A stretch of 64,000 bases of DNA from Thermococcus profundus (GTDB taxonomy: Archaea > Methanobacteriota_B > Thermococci > Thermococcales > Thermococcaceae): positions 1,922,001-1,986,000 of the forward strand of contig NZ_CP014862.1 in NCBI RefSeq assembly GCF_002214585.1, read 5' to 3'. Position numbers and translations under genes: made by a program. Positions 37,043 to 46,022 of this stretch are shown one piece after another (within the stretch, counting starts at the first letter, position 1; every line of letters begins with the position of its first letter). Below the pieces are notes generated by a model. That model was not told where the DNA came from. It made no database searches and saw nothing but the letters and a program-made list of their open reading frames with translations.

Positions 37043-37894
37043 ATGTTTGGAAAGATCCTATACCCTACCGACTTTTCCGACGTCTCACTTCATGCACTAA
37101 GGAACTGCATATCCGACGTGCTGCGTCTGGGGGTCAGAGAGCTTCACCTCGTTCACGTGATAGACATCACAGCCCTCGACTTTGAGGCGTTCTCGGTTCA
37201 AGAGATATACCGGGAAAAGATCTCCGAGCTCGCAGAGGAGCTGAGGAAGAGCGCTGGAGGGGAAGTTGAGATAGTAACGGACGTTCCGATAGGGATACCC
37301 TCAGTGGAGATAGCGGAGTACGCGAACAGGGAAAACGTCGATCTCATCATCATTCCAAGCGCCGGGGAAAACATCTGGAGGAGAATGTTCATGGGGAGCA
37401 CGGCATCCAACCTGGCCAGAACCTCAAAGAAGCCGGTCCTCATCCTCAAGTACAAGGAGAAGGGAGATGGAAAGTTTGAGCCTGCCTTTGGCCCCTGCGG
37501 GGAGATATTCAAAAGGCCCGTTATCGCCCTGGACTTCTCGAAGTGCTCCCTTCGGATCGTTCGGGAGATCAAGAAATTTGAAGAGGCCGTAGAAAGCGGG
37601 CTTCTCATTCACTCCGTCGACTACGGGAAGATAGATGAGCTCGAGCACAACATAGAGCTGGCCAAAGAAAACCTCAGAAAAACATCAAAGGCCTTCTCGA
37701 AGCCCCTGGAGATAGAGGTAACAGTAGGCACCGCTAGCCAGGCGATAATCGGAATGGCCCTTGCAAAGAAGGCCACGCTCATCGTCATGGGCAAGAAGGG
37801 AAGGAGCTTCATCAAAGACCTCCTCCTTGGGAGCACCGCCGAAAGGGTCATGAGGGACGCGAAAATGCCGGTGCTTTTAATCCCATGTGAGTGA
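37043..37894 (+). CDS. universal stress protein, two tandem UspA domains
   Basis: 283 residues with two UspA folds (about 1-140 and 155-283). The first starts ILYPTDFSDVS and ends GSTASNLARTSKKPVLIL; the second ends VMGKKGRSFIKDLLLGSTAERVMRDAKMPVLLI, with G-x2-G-x9-G-S/T-type ATP loops. Usp proteins bind ATP or AMP and act in stress resistance, target unknown. GGGGTGATC precedes the ATG. Confidence 0.88.
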   Translation: MFGKILYPTDFSDVSLHALRNCISDVLRLGVRELHLVHVIDITALDFEAFSVQEIYREKISELAEELRKSAGGEVEIVTDVPIGIPSVEIAEYANRENVDLIIIPSAGENIWRRMFMGSTASNLARTSKKPVLILKYKEKGDGKFEPAFGPCGEIFKRPVIALDFSKCSLRIVREIKKFEEAVESGLLIHSVDYGKIDELEHNIELAKENLRKTSKAFSKPLEIEVTVGTASQAIIGMALAKKATLIVMGKKGRSFIKDLLLGSTAERVMRDAKMPVLLIPCE

Positions 37895-37896
37895 GC

Positions 37897-37983
37897 TCAG
37901 ACTGGAACGGCTTCCACATCAACTTCGGTAGCTACCCTGTTGCCATCATCGCTCAAGAACCGTACTCTTCCAATTTTATAAAG
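37897..37983 (-). other. short coding-like or sRNA-like segment after DUF99
   Basis: Directly after the DUF99 stop the same frame continues 28 codons (reads KIGRVRFLSDDGNRVATEV then DVEAVPV, stop TGA at 37899) with protein-like composition but no ATG. The same bases read as C/D-like boxes: GCGATGA, CCGA, TGATG and CTGA, 24 nt after TTTATAAA. I cannot decide between readthrough remnant, a TTG-started micro-ORF, and a guide RNA. Confidence 0.3.
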
Positions 37984-38571
37984 CTACTCCCTCGTGCTCT
38001 CCCCCCTCATGACGGCACTCGCGATCATGTGTGCCAATCGGAGAGGCTCGGGGATCAGCCCGGTTCTTGTGGTAACCCGGACTATCTCCGCGGCAGTTCT
38101 CTCGTCGATCCCAACCGCCTGAAGGTAAAGTCTGTCAGGAATGATCTCAACAAGGGGCGGGGCACTTCTGAGGAGGCGCATCCTACCCTCCGCGTCGGGA
38201 AAGTGCTTCCTAAGCGCCCTCTCCATTGCCGCCAGATCCGGCTTCTTCCTAACGACGACGACCACGGGGAGCCCGGTTTCCTCATGAAGCCTCTCAAGAT
38301 CGACGACGTTGAAGCCGCCGTAGGTTATTCCCTTGAGCATTAACACGCGAAGATCCTTAAAACGGGAAGAGACCACTGCATCCACCATCGCATCTGTAAC
38401 ATCGGTTCCATCGACGGTTATCCAGCGCGAGAGAACCCCGACTACCTCCTGAGAACCCTTCATGAGGACGCCTATGAGGATCGTCTTTTCACGGCCGAGC
38501 TTGGAGGAAAAAGAAAACGTGCCGTCATCAAAGCCGAGGACGCGGATCTGAGGTTTGACCTTCCGGATCAT
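37984..38571 (-). CDS. DUF99/UPF0215 family protein (endonuclease dU-like)
   Basis: 195 residues. The opening [16 protein letters not shown] carries the conserved Asp pair, followed by [14 protein letters not shown] and [17 protein letters not shown]; the layout matches UPF0215. The family is annotated in Pfam/InterPro, to my recollection, as endonuclease dU with a fold related to endonuclease V, suggesting DNA repair at deoxyuridine; I cannot check this here. ATG 38571 overlaps the cutA stop (ATGA), so the two are coupled. Confidence 0.78.
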   Translation of the reverse strand: MIRKVKPQIRVLGFDDGTFSFSSKLGREKTILIGVLMKGSQEVVGVLSRWITVDGTDVTDAMVDAVVSSRFKDLRVLMLKGITYGGFNVVDLERLHEETGLPVVVVVRKKPDLAAMERALRKHFPDAEGRMRLLRSAPPLVEIIPDRLYLQAVGIDERTAAEIVRVTTRTGLIPEPLRLAHMIASAVMRGESTRE

Positions 38572-38882
38572 TCGAAGAGCACCTTCCCCATCCATTCCGA
38601 GTACTCCCTGTTGAGTTTGTCAAGGTCTATCCTCGCTATCACTGGCACCTCGTAGGGGTGGAGCTCCTTTATGGCCTCCCTGAGTTCCTTCCACTTGCTC
38701 ACCTCAGTCTTGAGGATGGCGCCCACCTCTTTGCCCTCCTCGATCTTTCCTTCCCACCAGTACATTGCCTCGTGTTCACGCATGTTGGCGCAGACTATTA
38801 GCTTTCTCTGAAGAAGCTCCCTAACTATCCTCCTCGCGCTCTCCCAGTCGGGAAACGTTGTATAGACGAACACCGCCTCCAT
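38568..38882 (-). CDS. cutA: CutA divalent-ion tolerance protein
   Basis: 104 residues, standard CutA1 length. Marks are [46 protein letters not shown] and the C-terminal [12 protein letters not shown]. CutA1 forms very stable trimers and binds copper or other metal ions; its physiological role is unsettled. GGTGGGAGC precedes ATG 38882. First gene of a two-gene operon with DUF99, divergent from acylphosphatase. Confidence 0.93.
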   Translation of the reverse strand: MEAVFVYTTFPDWESARRIVRELLQRKLIVCANMREHEAMYWWEGKIEEGKEVGAILKTEVSKWKELREAIKELHPYEVPVIARIDLDKLNREYSEWMGKVLFE

Positions 38883-38951
38883 GCTCCCACCATCCAAGGA
38901 TCGATGGATAAGCTTAAATCGGTTGCGGGAGTAATAACAGGGGGATGAGAG

Positions 38952-39227
38952 ATGGAGAGGATAAGGGCCCACCTTAAAATCTACGGCCGCGTTCAGGGGG
39001 TTGGCTTCAGATGGAGCATGCAGAGAGAGGCAAGAAAGCTGGGGGTAAGCGGATGGGTTCGGAATCTGCCGGACGGAACCGTTGAAGCTGTGGTAGAAGG
39101 GGACGAGGAGAGGGTGGAAGCCCTAATAGGGTGGGCGCACCAGGGGCCGTCTTCGGCCAGGGTAACGAGGGTGGAGATAAAGTGGGAGGAACCGGAGGGG
39201 CTTGAGGGCTTCAGAGTCGTTGGCTGA
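38952..39227 (+). CDS. acyP: acylphosphatase
   Basis: 91 residues. The phosphate cradle GRVQGVGFR with catalytic Arg20 and the essential Asn38 in [11 protein letters not shown] are both present. It hydrolyses acyl phosphates. GGGGGATGAGAG precedes the ATG. The last 17 bp overlap the convergent HTH/ACT gene. Confidence 0.95.
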   Translation: MERIRAHLKIYGRVQGVGFRWSMQREARKLGVSGWVRNLPDGTVEAVVEGDEERVEALIGWAHQGPSSARVTRVEIKWEEPEGLEGFRVVG

Positions 39228-39804
39228 GGCGCTCGATGAGAACCCTCTTGGGGCAGTACTCTACCTCACAGTACTCGCACACGTACTTCTTTTTGTCCTT
39301 CTCCGGTGTGCGTATTATCAGCTTTCTAAAGCCCTCCGCTTCCTTGATCCTCACGAAGGCCTCAACCGGTAGCGTGCCGTCTATGACGATGTAGAGCTTG
39401 CTGGGCTCATCCCGGAGGTTCCTGCTGAAGACTTCCATGACGGGAACGCTGTGCTCGTGGAGGAGCTGGAGAACCCTGTGGAAGCCCTTCAGGTAGGAAT
39501 CCTTGTCGAGCTCTATCTCCAGCACTTCCCAGCCCATCAGGGGGGCGACGTCTATGAGGCTTGGAAGGGGATTCAGCCTCTCGAAGATGAGCTTGAGTGG
39601 ATAGGTTTTCTCTATGTACTCGATTGTGTGATAGATTATCTTCCTGTTGACCCCTATGACCCGCGCAAGCTCGCTGATTGGCACCTCCACATCACGGAGG
39701 TATATCTTGCCGTTTTTAACCGAGAGACCGTTCTCAAAGAGAAACTCAGCCACCTTCCTCCTGGCCGGGTAATTTTTGAAGTACTCCTCAAGGATCAGCA
39801 TCAT
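39211..39804 (-). CDS. HTH plus ACT-like regulator of amino acid metabolism (COG2150 type)
   Basis: 197 residues. An N-terminal helix-turn-helix (about 1-65, [30 protein letters not shown]) is followed by an ACT-like alpha-beta domain with [31 protein letters not shown]. The C-terminus has C-x2-C-x4-C ([12 protein letters not shown]), probably a metal knuckle. The family is predicted to regulate amino acid metabolism; targets unknown. GAGGTGG places the start at ATG 39804; the longer frame reads into priL antisense sequence and is not coding. Diverges from priL. Confidence 0.78.
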   Translation of the reverse strand: MMLILEEYFKNYPARRKVAEFLFENGLSVKNGKIYLRDVEVPISELARVIGVNRKIIYHTIEYIEKTYPLKLIFERLNPLPSLIDVAPLMGWEVLEIELDKDSYLKGFHRVLQLLHEHSVPVMEVFSRNLRDEPSKLYIVIDGTLPVEAFVRIKEAEGFRKLIIRTPEKDKKKYVCEYCEVEYCPKRVLIERLSQRL

Positions 39805-39907
39805 TTTTGTCCACCTCTTACTCAAAGATGGGTAGAAATGGATATTTAAGCTTTTCCCCGAAAGTGTTTTATCCGGTTTCCACAACATCACCCAGGTGTA
39901 CCTCGGA

Positions 39908-41110
39908 ATGCTCGACCCGTTCGGCAGGAAGGCCCGGGAAACAATAAGCGAGTTCGGTGGAATCGAGGACTTCCTCCTTAAAATCCCCGAGTACATTGAT
40001 ATTGAGGAAGCCCTCCAGAGGGTCAGCTGGAAAGATGAACCCCCGGAAGACGTCTTAAATATGGAGGACTGGAAAGACCTCATGACGTTCTATGCCCTCC
40101 TTGGAGCACTCTCGATTTCCCCCTACGGATTTGAGATGGAGCTGGTAAGGGACAGAAACGTCGAGATCTACCTAAGACGGATCAGGGATAGCCAGAGCCT
40201 CGAGGAGCTCTCCCTCAACGTAAAGCGGGTGGATGAAAAGGAGATCCCTGAGAGGGACAGACTGATCCTGGAAAAGCTCGGGCACATGGAACTGGGGGAT
40301 GAGGAGAGGGAGAAGTTAAGGATAGCGTACAAGATGTGGCTCAGACACTTTCTCCCCCTCTGGGACGGCAACTTGAAGGGGATCTACATAAAGAACAGCT
40401 GGGCGTACCTGCGGAGAGACGACGTCCTGAGCCTCTGGAGAAAGGCTTTCGAGAGGAACATCGAGAGGGCCGTGAACCTCCTCTACGACCTGAGGGACGA
40501 TTTACCGGGTTTCTACTCGGAGCTCCACGAACGGCTGAGCGAACTGGCGAGGGAGCAGTTCAAGGAGAGGATAGAGGCGATTGGGTCCGTGGGTGCCGAG
40601 CCGCTCCGCTTTGACCTGTTCCCTCCCTGTGTTAGAAGGGCCCTGTCCGGCGTTGGAAGCGGGCTGAGAAACTACGCGATAACCGTGCTCTTAACGAGCT
40701 TCCTGAGCTACGCTAGGATCTGTCCAAACCCACCGAGAAGAAACGTTAGGATAAAGGATTGCGTGAAGGATCTAAGCGTCATCGAGAGGGAGATTCTTCC
40801 GCTAATAATAGAGGCCGGGAACCGCTGCTCACCGCCTCTGTTCGAAGACCAGCCGAACGAGATAAAGAACATCTGGTACCACCTAGGCTTCGGCTTCACT
40901 GAAAAGCCGAGCATAGAGGACAGCGGGAACACTACATGGTACTTCCCCCCGAACTGCGATAAGATACGGGCCAACGCACCGGAGCTTTGCAGGCCAGATC
41001 GGTTCTGCAGGGGGATAAAGAACCCGCTGACGTACTACCTCAAGAGGCTCTATATCGAGCGCAGGAAAGGCGAGGGAAAGAAAGAAGGAAAAGGTGAGGA
41101 AAATGAGTGA
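39908..41110 (+). CDS. priL: DNA primase large subunit
   Basis: 400 residues. Helical N-terminal part, then the iron-sulfur domain with four spaced cysteines (FPPCVRRAL, ARICPNPP, ELCRPDRFC region) characteristic of PriL/PRIM2, and a highly basic tail. PriL binds PriS and guides primer synthesis start and length. AGGTG before ATG 39908 is chosen over GTG 39896. The stop overlaps priS by 8 bp. Confidence 0.93.
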   Translation: MLDPFGRKARETISEFGGIEDFLLKIPEYIDIEEALQRVSWKDEPPEDVLNMEDWKDLMTFYALLGALSISPYGFEMELVRDRNVEIYLRRIRDSQSLEELSLNVKRVDEKEIPERDRLILEKLGHMELGDEEREKLRIAYKMWLRHFLPLWDGNLKGIYIKNSWAYLRRDDVLSLWRKAFERNIERAVNLLYDLRDDLPGFYSELHERLSELAREQFKERIEAIGSVGAEPLRFDLFPPCVRRALSGVGSGLRNYAITVLLTSFLSYARICPNPPRRNVRIKDCVKDLSVIEREILPLIIEAGNRCSPPLFEDQPNEIKNIWYHLGFGFTEKPSIEDSGNTTWYFPPNCDKIRANAPELCRPDRFCRGIKNPLTYYLKRLYIERRKGEGKKEGKGEENE

Positions 41111-42143
41111 ACTCTTCAGGGAGGCGAGGCCAGAGGAACGGCGGGAGTACTACCGGAGGGAATGGAGCGCCAAAAGGCTCCCGGATTTCATCCTCGAAAC
41201 CCTTGAGAACAGGGAGTTTGGCTTTGACCACACCGGTGAGGGACCGAGCGACAGGAAGAACGAGTTCCACGACATCAGAGATCTTGAGGACTACGTAAAG
41301 GCCACCGCCCCCTACGCCATCTTCTCAAGCGTCGCCCTCTACGAGAACCCCCGGGAGATGAGCGGATGGCTGGGAGCCGAGCTGGTCTTCGACATAGACG
41401 CAAAGGACCTGCCCCTGAGGCGCTGTCAGGGAGAACATCCCAGCGGGCAGGTGTGCCCCATCTGCCTTGAGGACGCGAAGGAGCTCGCGCGCGATACCCT
41501 GATCGTTTTAAAGGAGGACTTCGGCTTTGAAGACGTCCATGTGGTATATTCGGGAAGGGGGTATCACATCAGGGTTCTAGACGACTGGGCCCTCGACCTG
41601 GACGCAAAGGCGAGGGAAAAAATCCTCTCCTACGTAAGCGCCGCTGAGGAGGTAACATTCGACGACCTCAGGGAGAGAAAGGTGATGCTCTCATCCGGCT
41701 ACTTCCGGGTTTTCAGACTCCGCTTTGGGTACTTCATAAAGAGGGCAAGCCCCAACCACCTCCTCAACATCGGCCTCAAAAAGGGTCAGGCCGAGAGGAT
41801 AATCGAAAAAAAGGAGGAGATATACGAGGGCTTCGTCAGAAACGCCCTCCTCACAGCTTTTCCCCAGGGCGTAGGATATAAAACACTGATCAAGCTGTTT
41901 GCCCTCTCCAGTACTTTCTCGAAGGCGTACTTCGACGGCAAAGTTACGATAGACGTGAAGAGGATCCTTAGGGTTCCATCGAGCCTCCATTCCAAAGTTG
42001 GACTGGTGACCACGTACATAGGTCCGGACGAGCGGAAACTGAAGCGCTTCAACCCGTTTGAGGACGCGGTTCCAGAGTTCAGGCACAGGGAAGTGAAGGA
42101 AGCCTACCAGCTGTGGCTAGAAGAGCACGGGGATGAAACATGA
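41103..42143 (+). CDS. priS: DNA primase small (catalytic) subunit
   Basis: 346 residues. Catalytic DIDAKD (Asp97, Asp99), the zinc motif Cys108, His112, Cys118, Cys121 (RCQGEHPSGQVCPIC) and YSGRGYHIRV nucleotide loop are all present. PriS makes RNA/DNA primers at the replication fork with PriL. AAGGTGAGG precedes ATG 41103. Its stop forms ATGA with the EamA gene start, so an unrelated transporter is coupled behind the primase genes. Confidence 0.96.
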   Translation: MSELFREARPEERREYYRREWSAKRLPDFILETLENREFGFDHTGEGPSDRKNEFHDIRDLEDYVKATAPYAIFSSVALYENPREMSGWLGAELVFDIDAKDLPLRRCQGEHPSGQVCPICLEDAKELARDTLIVLKEDFGFEDVHVVYSGRGYHIRVLDDWALDLDAKAREKILSYVSAAEEVTFDDLRERKVMLSSGYFRVFRLRFGYFIKRASPNHLLNIGLKKGQAERIIEKKEEIYEGFVRNALLTAFPQGVGYKTLIKLFALSSTFSKAYFDGKVTIDVKRILRVPSSLHSKVGLVTTYIGPDERKLKRFNPFEDAVPEFRHREVKEAYQLWLEEHGDET

Positions 42144-42997
42144 ACGGTCGAGCTAAAATAGCGGTTTCCATGCTCATATGGGGTAGTGTAGGAATTTTTG
42201 GAAGATTTTCAGGCCTGTCAGGTCTGGGAGTGGCCTTCGCAAGAGTTTCCCTTGGAGCCCTCGTCCTCGTCGGGATAATAGAAATCTTAGAGAGAAACAA
42301 ACTCCCTGATCTCCTCACACTCTTCAGAAGGCGGTGGAAATCCCTCCTGGCCCTTGGAGCGGCTTTAGGCCTTAACTGGGCGTTTCTCTTCACAGCCTTC
42401 AACTACACGACCATAGCTAATGCCGTCCTCGTGTATTACACGGCCCCAGTTATAGCGACACTAATTTCGTGGCGCTTCCTTGGTGAGGAGATGAACGCGA
42501 AGAGGTGGGGGCTGATCGGCCTAGCCTTCCTCGGGCTGGTACTCATAATGAGCGGCCAGGAGGTAAATCTGGGCAATAGGGACTTTACCGGAATAGTTCT
42601 GGCTCTCATCGCGGCCTTCTTCTACGCCCTCATTCCGAACTTCGGCAGATCCCTAAGGGACGTCGATGGGAAGGTTTTAACCCTCCTCCAGCTGGCTATA
42701 GCTTCCATCGTCCTCGCACCGTTCGTGGCCGTTCAGAATACGGGAAATCCAGTCTGGTGGGCGATTCTCGTCCTCGTGCTGGTTCACACGGTCCTGGCGT
42801 TGTTCCTCTACATGGACGGGCTAAAAGAGGTTGAGGTGAACGAGGCAGCTTTGCTGAGCTACCTAGACCCAATGAGCGCCGTCGTCTATGCTTTTTTAGT
42901 CTTTGGCGAGGTTCCGGGGATTAGAACCGTCTTGGGCGGGGGACTCATACTTCTCGCTTCTGCGCTCGATGTTGTGAATAGGGCGAGGGGGCCGTAG
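42140..42997 (+). CDS. EamA-family (DMT) transporter
   Basis: 285 residues, ten hydrophobic segments in two EamA halves (IWGSVGIFGRFSG at the start, AALLSYLDPMSAVVYAFLVFGE near the end). It is coupled to priS by ATGA. The last 16 bp, including the TAG stop, lie opposite the 3' end of the RNase P RNA, so its final codons (R-A-R-G-P) are constrained by the P1 helix of that RNA. Substrate unknown. Confidence 0.88.
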   Translation: MNGRAKIAVSMLIWGSVGIFGRFSGLSGLGVAFARVSLGALVLVGIIEILERNKLPDLLTLFRRRWKSLLALGAALGLNWAFLFTAFNYTTIANAVLVYYTAPVIATLISWRFLGEEMNAKRWGLIGLAFLGLVLIMSGQEVNLGNRDFTGIVLALIAAFFYALIPNFGRSLRDVDGKVLTLLQLAIASIVLAPFVAVQNTGNPVWWAILVLVLVHTVLALFLYMDGLKEVEVNEAALLSYLDPMSAVVYAFLVFGEVPGIRTVLGGGLILLASALDVVNRARGP

Positions 42998-43305
42998 CCC
43001 GCCTTCTGTATCAAGGGGGCATTCGACTGAGCGGCCTACCACGGGGCTCACACCGGGAACTCATCGCCCCTTCCTCGGCCTTGCACCCCGCGGGACGGCC
43101 GTTTCACCGCATCCCCCGGGATCGTCTGCGGGTTAGCTCGGGCGCCGTCGCCGGGCCCTTCGCCGCTTTCATCCACATCCCCCGGAGGCCGTGTCGTTTC
43201 TGCGCCGTTGCCCCGCCTCTCGGCGGGTGCCTTGCGGCACCGCGGCCCCGGTGCGGTGGGCGGAACTTCCTCGGGAGCACCCCGAGGGCCCCCGACCCCC
43301 TCGCC
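42982..43305 (-). ncRNA. rnpB: RNase P RNA
   Basis: 324-nt GC-rich RNA on the minus strand. Conserved archaeal elements appear in order: GAGGAAGTTCCGCCCAC near the 5' end, GCAGAAACGACACGG, GATGTGGATGAAAGC, GGGTGCAAGGCCG, then TAGGCCGCTCAGTCGAATG and ACAGAAGGCGGGCTAC near the 3' end. The ends GGCGAGGGGG (43305 down) and CCCCCTCGCC (to 42982) pair perfectly as P1, which fixes both termini. TTTTTATCC lies 24-31 nt upstream. It is the catalytic RNA that trims tRNA 5' leaders. The region otherwise has only spurious frames. Confidence 0.93.
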
Positions 43306-43328
43306 TGACGGAAGTTAGAAGAAGAGGG

Positions 43329-43336
43329 ATAAAAAG
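43329..43336 (-). promoter_or_regulatory. TATA box of RNase P RNA
   Basis: Minus-strand CTTTTTAT is centred 27 nt before the inferred first base of the RNA and 7 nt after the stop of the upstream gene, giving rnpB its own promoter in a very short gap. Confidence 0.7.
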
Positions 43337-43342
43337 GTTTGG

Positions 43343-45025
43343 TCACTTCTTTTTCTTCCTCGTCTTTGCAACGGGCCTTCTCCTGAACTTCCTTGGGAGC
43401 TCGCGGTTCTCAATGAACTTCGGGAGCTTTGGCCTCTTGAACCTGCCGAGTGGAGAGCGGCGTTTGGGCTTCGGCTTCGTTCTGGGCTTTCTAGCCCGCT
43501 CCCACGGGCTTACATAGCCCTCCTCTCCACGGGAACCGAGGAAGAGGCCAGCCAGTATAACAGCGATGATAAAGATCAGACCTGCTACAAGGACAGCCTT
43601 TTCGTCATTCCCACCCCCTCCTCCTTCAACCGCTTCCCCGCTAGTATTCACGGGAGAAGACGAAGGCGATGGCTGTGCGGCGGGAGGTACAAACAGAGAA
43701 CCCGAACGCCTGTCGAACTCAGTTCCATCCTCACCGAGCAGGAGGAAGGTATAGCTTACTGTGGTATTCCTGGGAACTTTGAACTCGAATTCTTTCTCTT
43801 CTTCGCCCGGATCAACAACAATAGATTCAGAGTCAGAGTACAAAATGGCGTTCCCCCCGCTCATGTTGTAGTAGAGGCGGAGGTCGAAGGGCAGGGAATT
43901 TGGATTCACTATCGAGACGTTCACCTGGAGCGTGTCCCCCCTGGGTGAGGCAGAGATCTTCTCAAAGTACGGGTACTCAAGAACGGTGTACTCTGCTGTG
44001 GAGCTAGCGAGGACCCTTCGGCCGTAGGAGATGCTAGCCTTCAGGGTGATCTCACCGGAAACGTTCGTTGGAAGGTTCAGCTCAAAAACGTTGGTGCCCG
44101 GCTTAATAAGCAGGGGGTTTTTGTAGCTCCAGATTTCGGAGCCCTCTTTCAGAGCCGAGACGGAGAGATTGAGATCAATGCTCCTCTCAGAGATTATGGT
44201 GGCATATCCTTTGAGGGGCTTCCCCTTGATAACGGAGTCGTGGGCAATGGAGACGTTCATGTAGTCAATCCCAGTGGAGAGGCCTATAACCTTCCAAAAG
44301 CCCTCGGAGCCCCTTAGGGATTCTACCGTGAGGCTGAGGTTGTATTTCCCAGAAGGCCAGTCCCATCCAAAGGGCACCCTGAACTCCACATCCCCTGGTC
44401 CCGGGGGCATAACAAGGTTCGTGGAGTTTTGGAAGACAGCTGCACCACTCTCAAGTGAGGTGAGGTTTAATGAAACCAAGACGCCTTCCGGGTGTCTTCC
44501 TATGTTCTTCACATGGGCGATGACCAAAAGGGTCTCCCCGTTGAATGGATTGAGCCCCGACTTCGGCCTCTCAAGAACGCGAAGTTCAACGGACTTGAGA
44601 ACCACAGGGTTGAGGCTCACCCTCACGGGAACCTCAAGGGACAGGGTGTGGATAGACCCATCCTCAGCCATGGCCCTGAAGTTCAGAATCAGTGTGTAGA
44701 TCCCGGGAGAAACCTCGGGAGAGAGGGAAACGTTGAACGGTATCTCCTGGACCTCCCCGGCCTTCCAGTCCTTGAAGATCGTGTAAGCGGGCGTGAAGTT
44801 CAGGGATCCCACCGGAAGCCCCCCTGTCGAGTAGCCGGTGTAAACCACCGCGGTGAAGTTTAAACCTGCGAGGTTCAGCGCACTTATGGTGTCCGACGTT
44901 TCCTCCCCAGGAAGCAATATGAGGACGTCACTGGTTTTAAGTCCCGGGGACTGGGAAGCAGAAGAGACGTGGGGAATGAGAAGAACCGAAACGATGATTA
45001 CGGAAAGAATTACAGCCTTCTTCAT
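43343..45025 (-). CDS. exported membrane protein, CARDB/NPCBM-like beta domains, basic cytoplasmic tail
   Basis: 560 residues. A signal peptide (about 1-22, cleavage near VSSASQ) is followed by four beta-rich domains with N-x-S/T sites, including IAHVKNIGRHPEGV and VNVSIVNPNSLPF typical of CARDB/NEW3-type folds. A Ser/Pro/Gly-rich linker leads to one TM segment (about 475-495) and a cytoplasmic tail of about 55 residues with over 20 Lys/Arg. Start ATG 45025 follows GGTGGTGC. Such beta domains usually bind partners at the cell surface. No family name is certain. Confidence 0.78.
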   Translation of the reverse strand: MKKAVILSVIIVSVLLIPHVSSASQSPGLKTSDVLILLPGEETSDTISALNLAGLNFTAVVYTGYSTGGLPVGSLNFTPAYTIFKDWKAGEVQEIPFNVSLSPEVSPGIYTLILNFRAMAEDGSIHTLSLEVPVRVSLNPVVLKSVELRVLERPKSGLNPFNGETLLVIAHVKNIGRHPEGVLVSLNLTSLESGAAVFQNSTNLVMPPGPGDVEFRVPFGWDWPSGKYNLSLTVESLRGSEGFWKVIGLSTGIDYMNVSIAHDSVIKGKPLKGYATIISERSIDLNLSVSALKEGSEIWSYKNPLLIKPGTNVFELNLPTNVSGEITLKASISYGRRVLASSTAEYTVLEYPYFEKISASPRGDTLQVNVSIVNPNSLPFDLRLYYNMSGGNAILYSDSESIVVDPGEEEKEFEFKVPRNTTVSYTFLLLGEDGTEFDRRSGSLFVPPAAQPSPSSSPVNTSGEAVEGGGGGNDEKAVLVAGLIFIIAVILAGLFLGSRGEEGYVSPWERARKPRTKPKPKRRSPLGRFKRPKLPKFIENRELPRKFRRRPVAKTRKKKK

Positions 45026-45115
45026 ACGTAGCACCACCGGGTTGTTCTGAATCATGATAATAAGAGGCCCACAACTTAAAAATATTTCGAGAGGCCCCTG
45101 AGAAGTATAAACAAG

Positions 45116-45391
45116 CTAGAGAGAGGAATAAATCAAAAACACGCCGACCAGCATCAGTAGAATCGATCCAAAAAGCCCAAGGCGGTATATCCAGTTAGAG
45201 CGAAACTGGGGATAGACAATAGCGTGAACGATTAAAAGCATCAACCCGTAGAGTGCCGAAAACACCCCCAGTGCGAGGGTGATGCTTATCCTTAGAACGA
45301 AGAGGAGCCCCAGAACGGCCCCCACAAACACCGAGATATGGGGAATCGTGAAAGTGTAGTAATCCCGAAGGATTCTCGTTTTCTCGTCCAT
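45116..45391 (-). CDS. small three-TM membrane protein
   Basis: 91 residues with TM segments at about 15-33, 37-55 and 65-88 and charged N-terminus (MDEKTRILRDYY). It starts 5 bp after the stop of the UPF0216 gene, with GGAGTGA from that stop region serving as ribosome binding site for ATG 45391. Function unknown. Confidence 0.68.
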   Translation of the reverse strand: MDEKTRILRDYYTFTIPHISVFVGAVLGLLFVLRISITLALGVFSALYGLMLLIVHAIVYPQFRSNWIYRLGLFGSILLMLVGVFLIYSSL

Positions 45392-45396
45392 TCCCA

Positions 45397-45804
45397 TCAC
45401 TCCGATATGAAAGCGTAAGTTGTGGCAGTGGGGAGGATCCTCCGTATCCTTGGAAGGAGGTATCGGGGGTACCTCCCCTCTTCCCTCTCGTTAAGGGGGT
45501 CGAACTGCTCAAAAATTTTGTCCACAACCTTGACCGCGAGCCTGCCCCGAACCCTAAAGTACCCCCTGTCAACAGTGCTTATCTCCAGAACTATGGGTAA
45601 CCTCAGCCTGTCCGCCTCCCCTGGATCGAGAAGCGAAGCAAGATATTGGAGCTCCGACCTTTTAAAATAGTGCCTGCTACCGTCCCTCAGCAAGACACTC
45701 GGATCGTCCATACCCAGAAGCTCAGAAAGGCTGACCCTCTCCCTCGGGAGGTGGAGGTTTATCCTGAAGATCTCCCTCTTCAATACATCCTCAGCGGTCG
45801 GCAT
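45397..45804 (-). CDS. UPF0216 (DUF61) family protein
   Basis: 135 residues with the family's opening DVLKREIFRINLHLPRERVSLSELL and a later LRLPIVLEISTVDRGYFRV and LPRIRRILPTATTYAF. UPF0216 is a conserved archaeal family of unknown role. Two in-frame ATGs exist; 45804 is taken because the family usually begins close to the DVLKR segment, but 45819 cannot be excluded. It leads a two-gene unit with the membrane protein at 45116. Confidence 0.75.
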   Translation of the reverse strand: MPTAEDVLKREIFRINLHLPRERVSLSELLGMDDPSVLLRDGSRHYFKRSELQYLASLLDPGEADRLRLPIVLEISTVDRGYFRVRGRLAVKVVDKIFEQFDPLNEREEGRYPRYLLPRIRRILPTATTYAFISE

Positions 45805-45946
45805 GGGCGCACTTCTCATTCATCCCTGAAAAACCTTGGTTGACATGTTTATGACTATTTTATCATTTTAAAAAAGAACTTTAAACATTTTTAAATTAAA
45901 GAGCGATGGGAGGATGACCTGTTGACGATCCGACAAAAAATCAAAC

Positions 45947-45987
45947 AAAAGCGTTAAATAACAGTTATCGTTCATAAAAAAGCGTTA
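45947..45987 (+). promoter_or_regulatory. direct repeats upstream of glnA
   Basis: AAAAGCGTTA occurs at 45947-45956 and again at 45978-45987, 31 bp apart, close to three helical turns, in the AT-rich 200-bp region before glutamine synthetase. They lie 36 to 67 bp before the ATG, around the expected promoter, and may bind a nitrogen regulator. Confidence 0.4.
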
Positions 45988-46022
45988 TTTACTGATCAAT
46001 AGTTCATTAAGGTGATGAAAAA

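Noticed and set aside
39805-40083. N-terminal extension of the HTH/ACT regulator
   Set aside because: It lies antisense to the start of priL; a good ribosome binding site supports ATG 39804.
43104-43346. Short frames in the GC-rich stretch
   Set aside because: They lie inside RNase P RNA and have Arg/Pro-rich translations.
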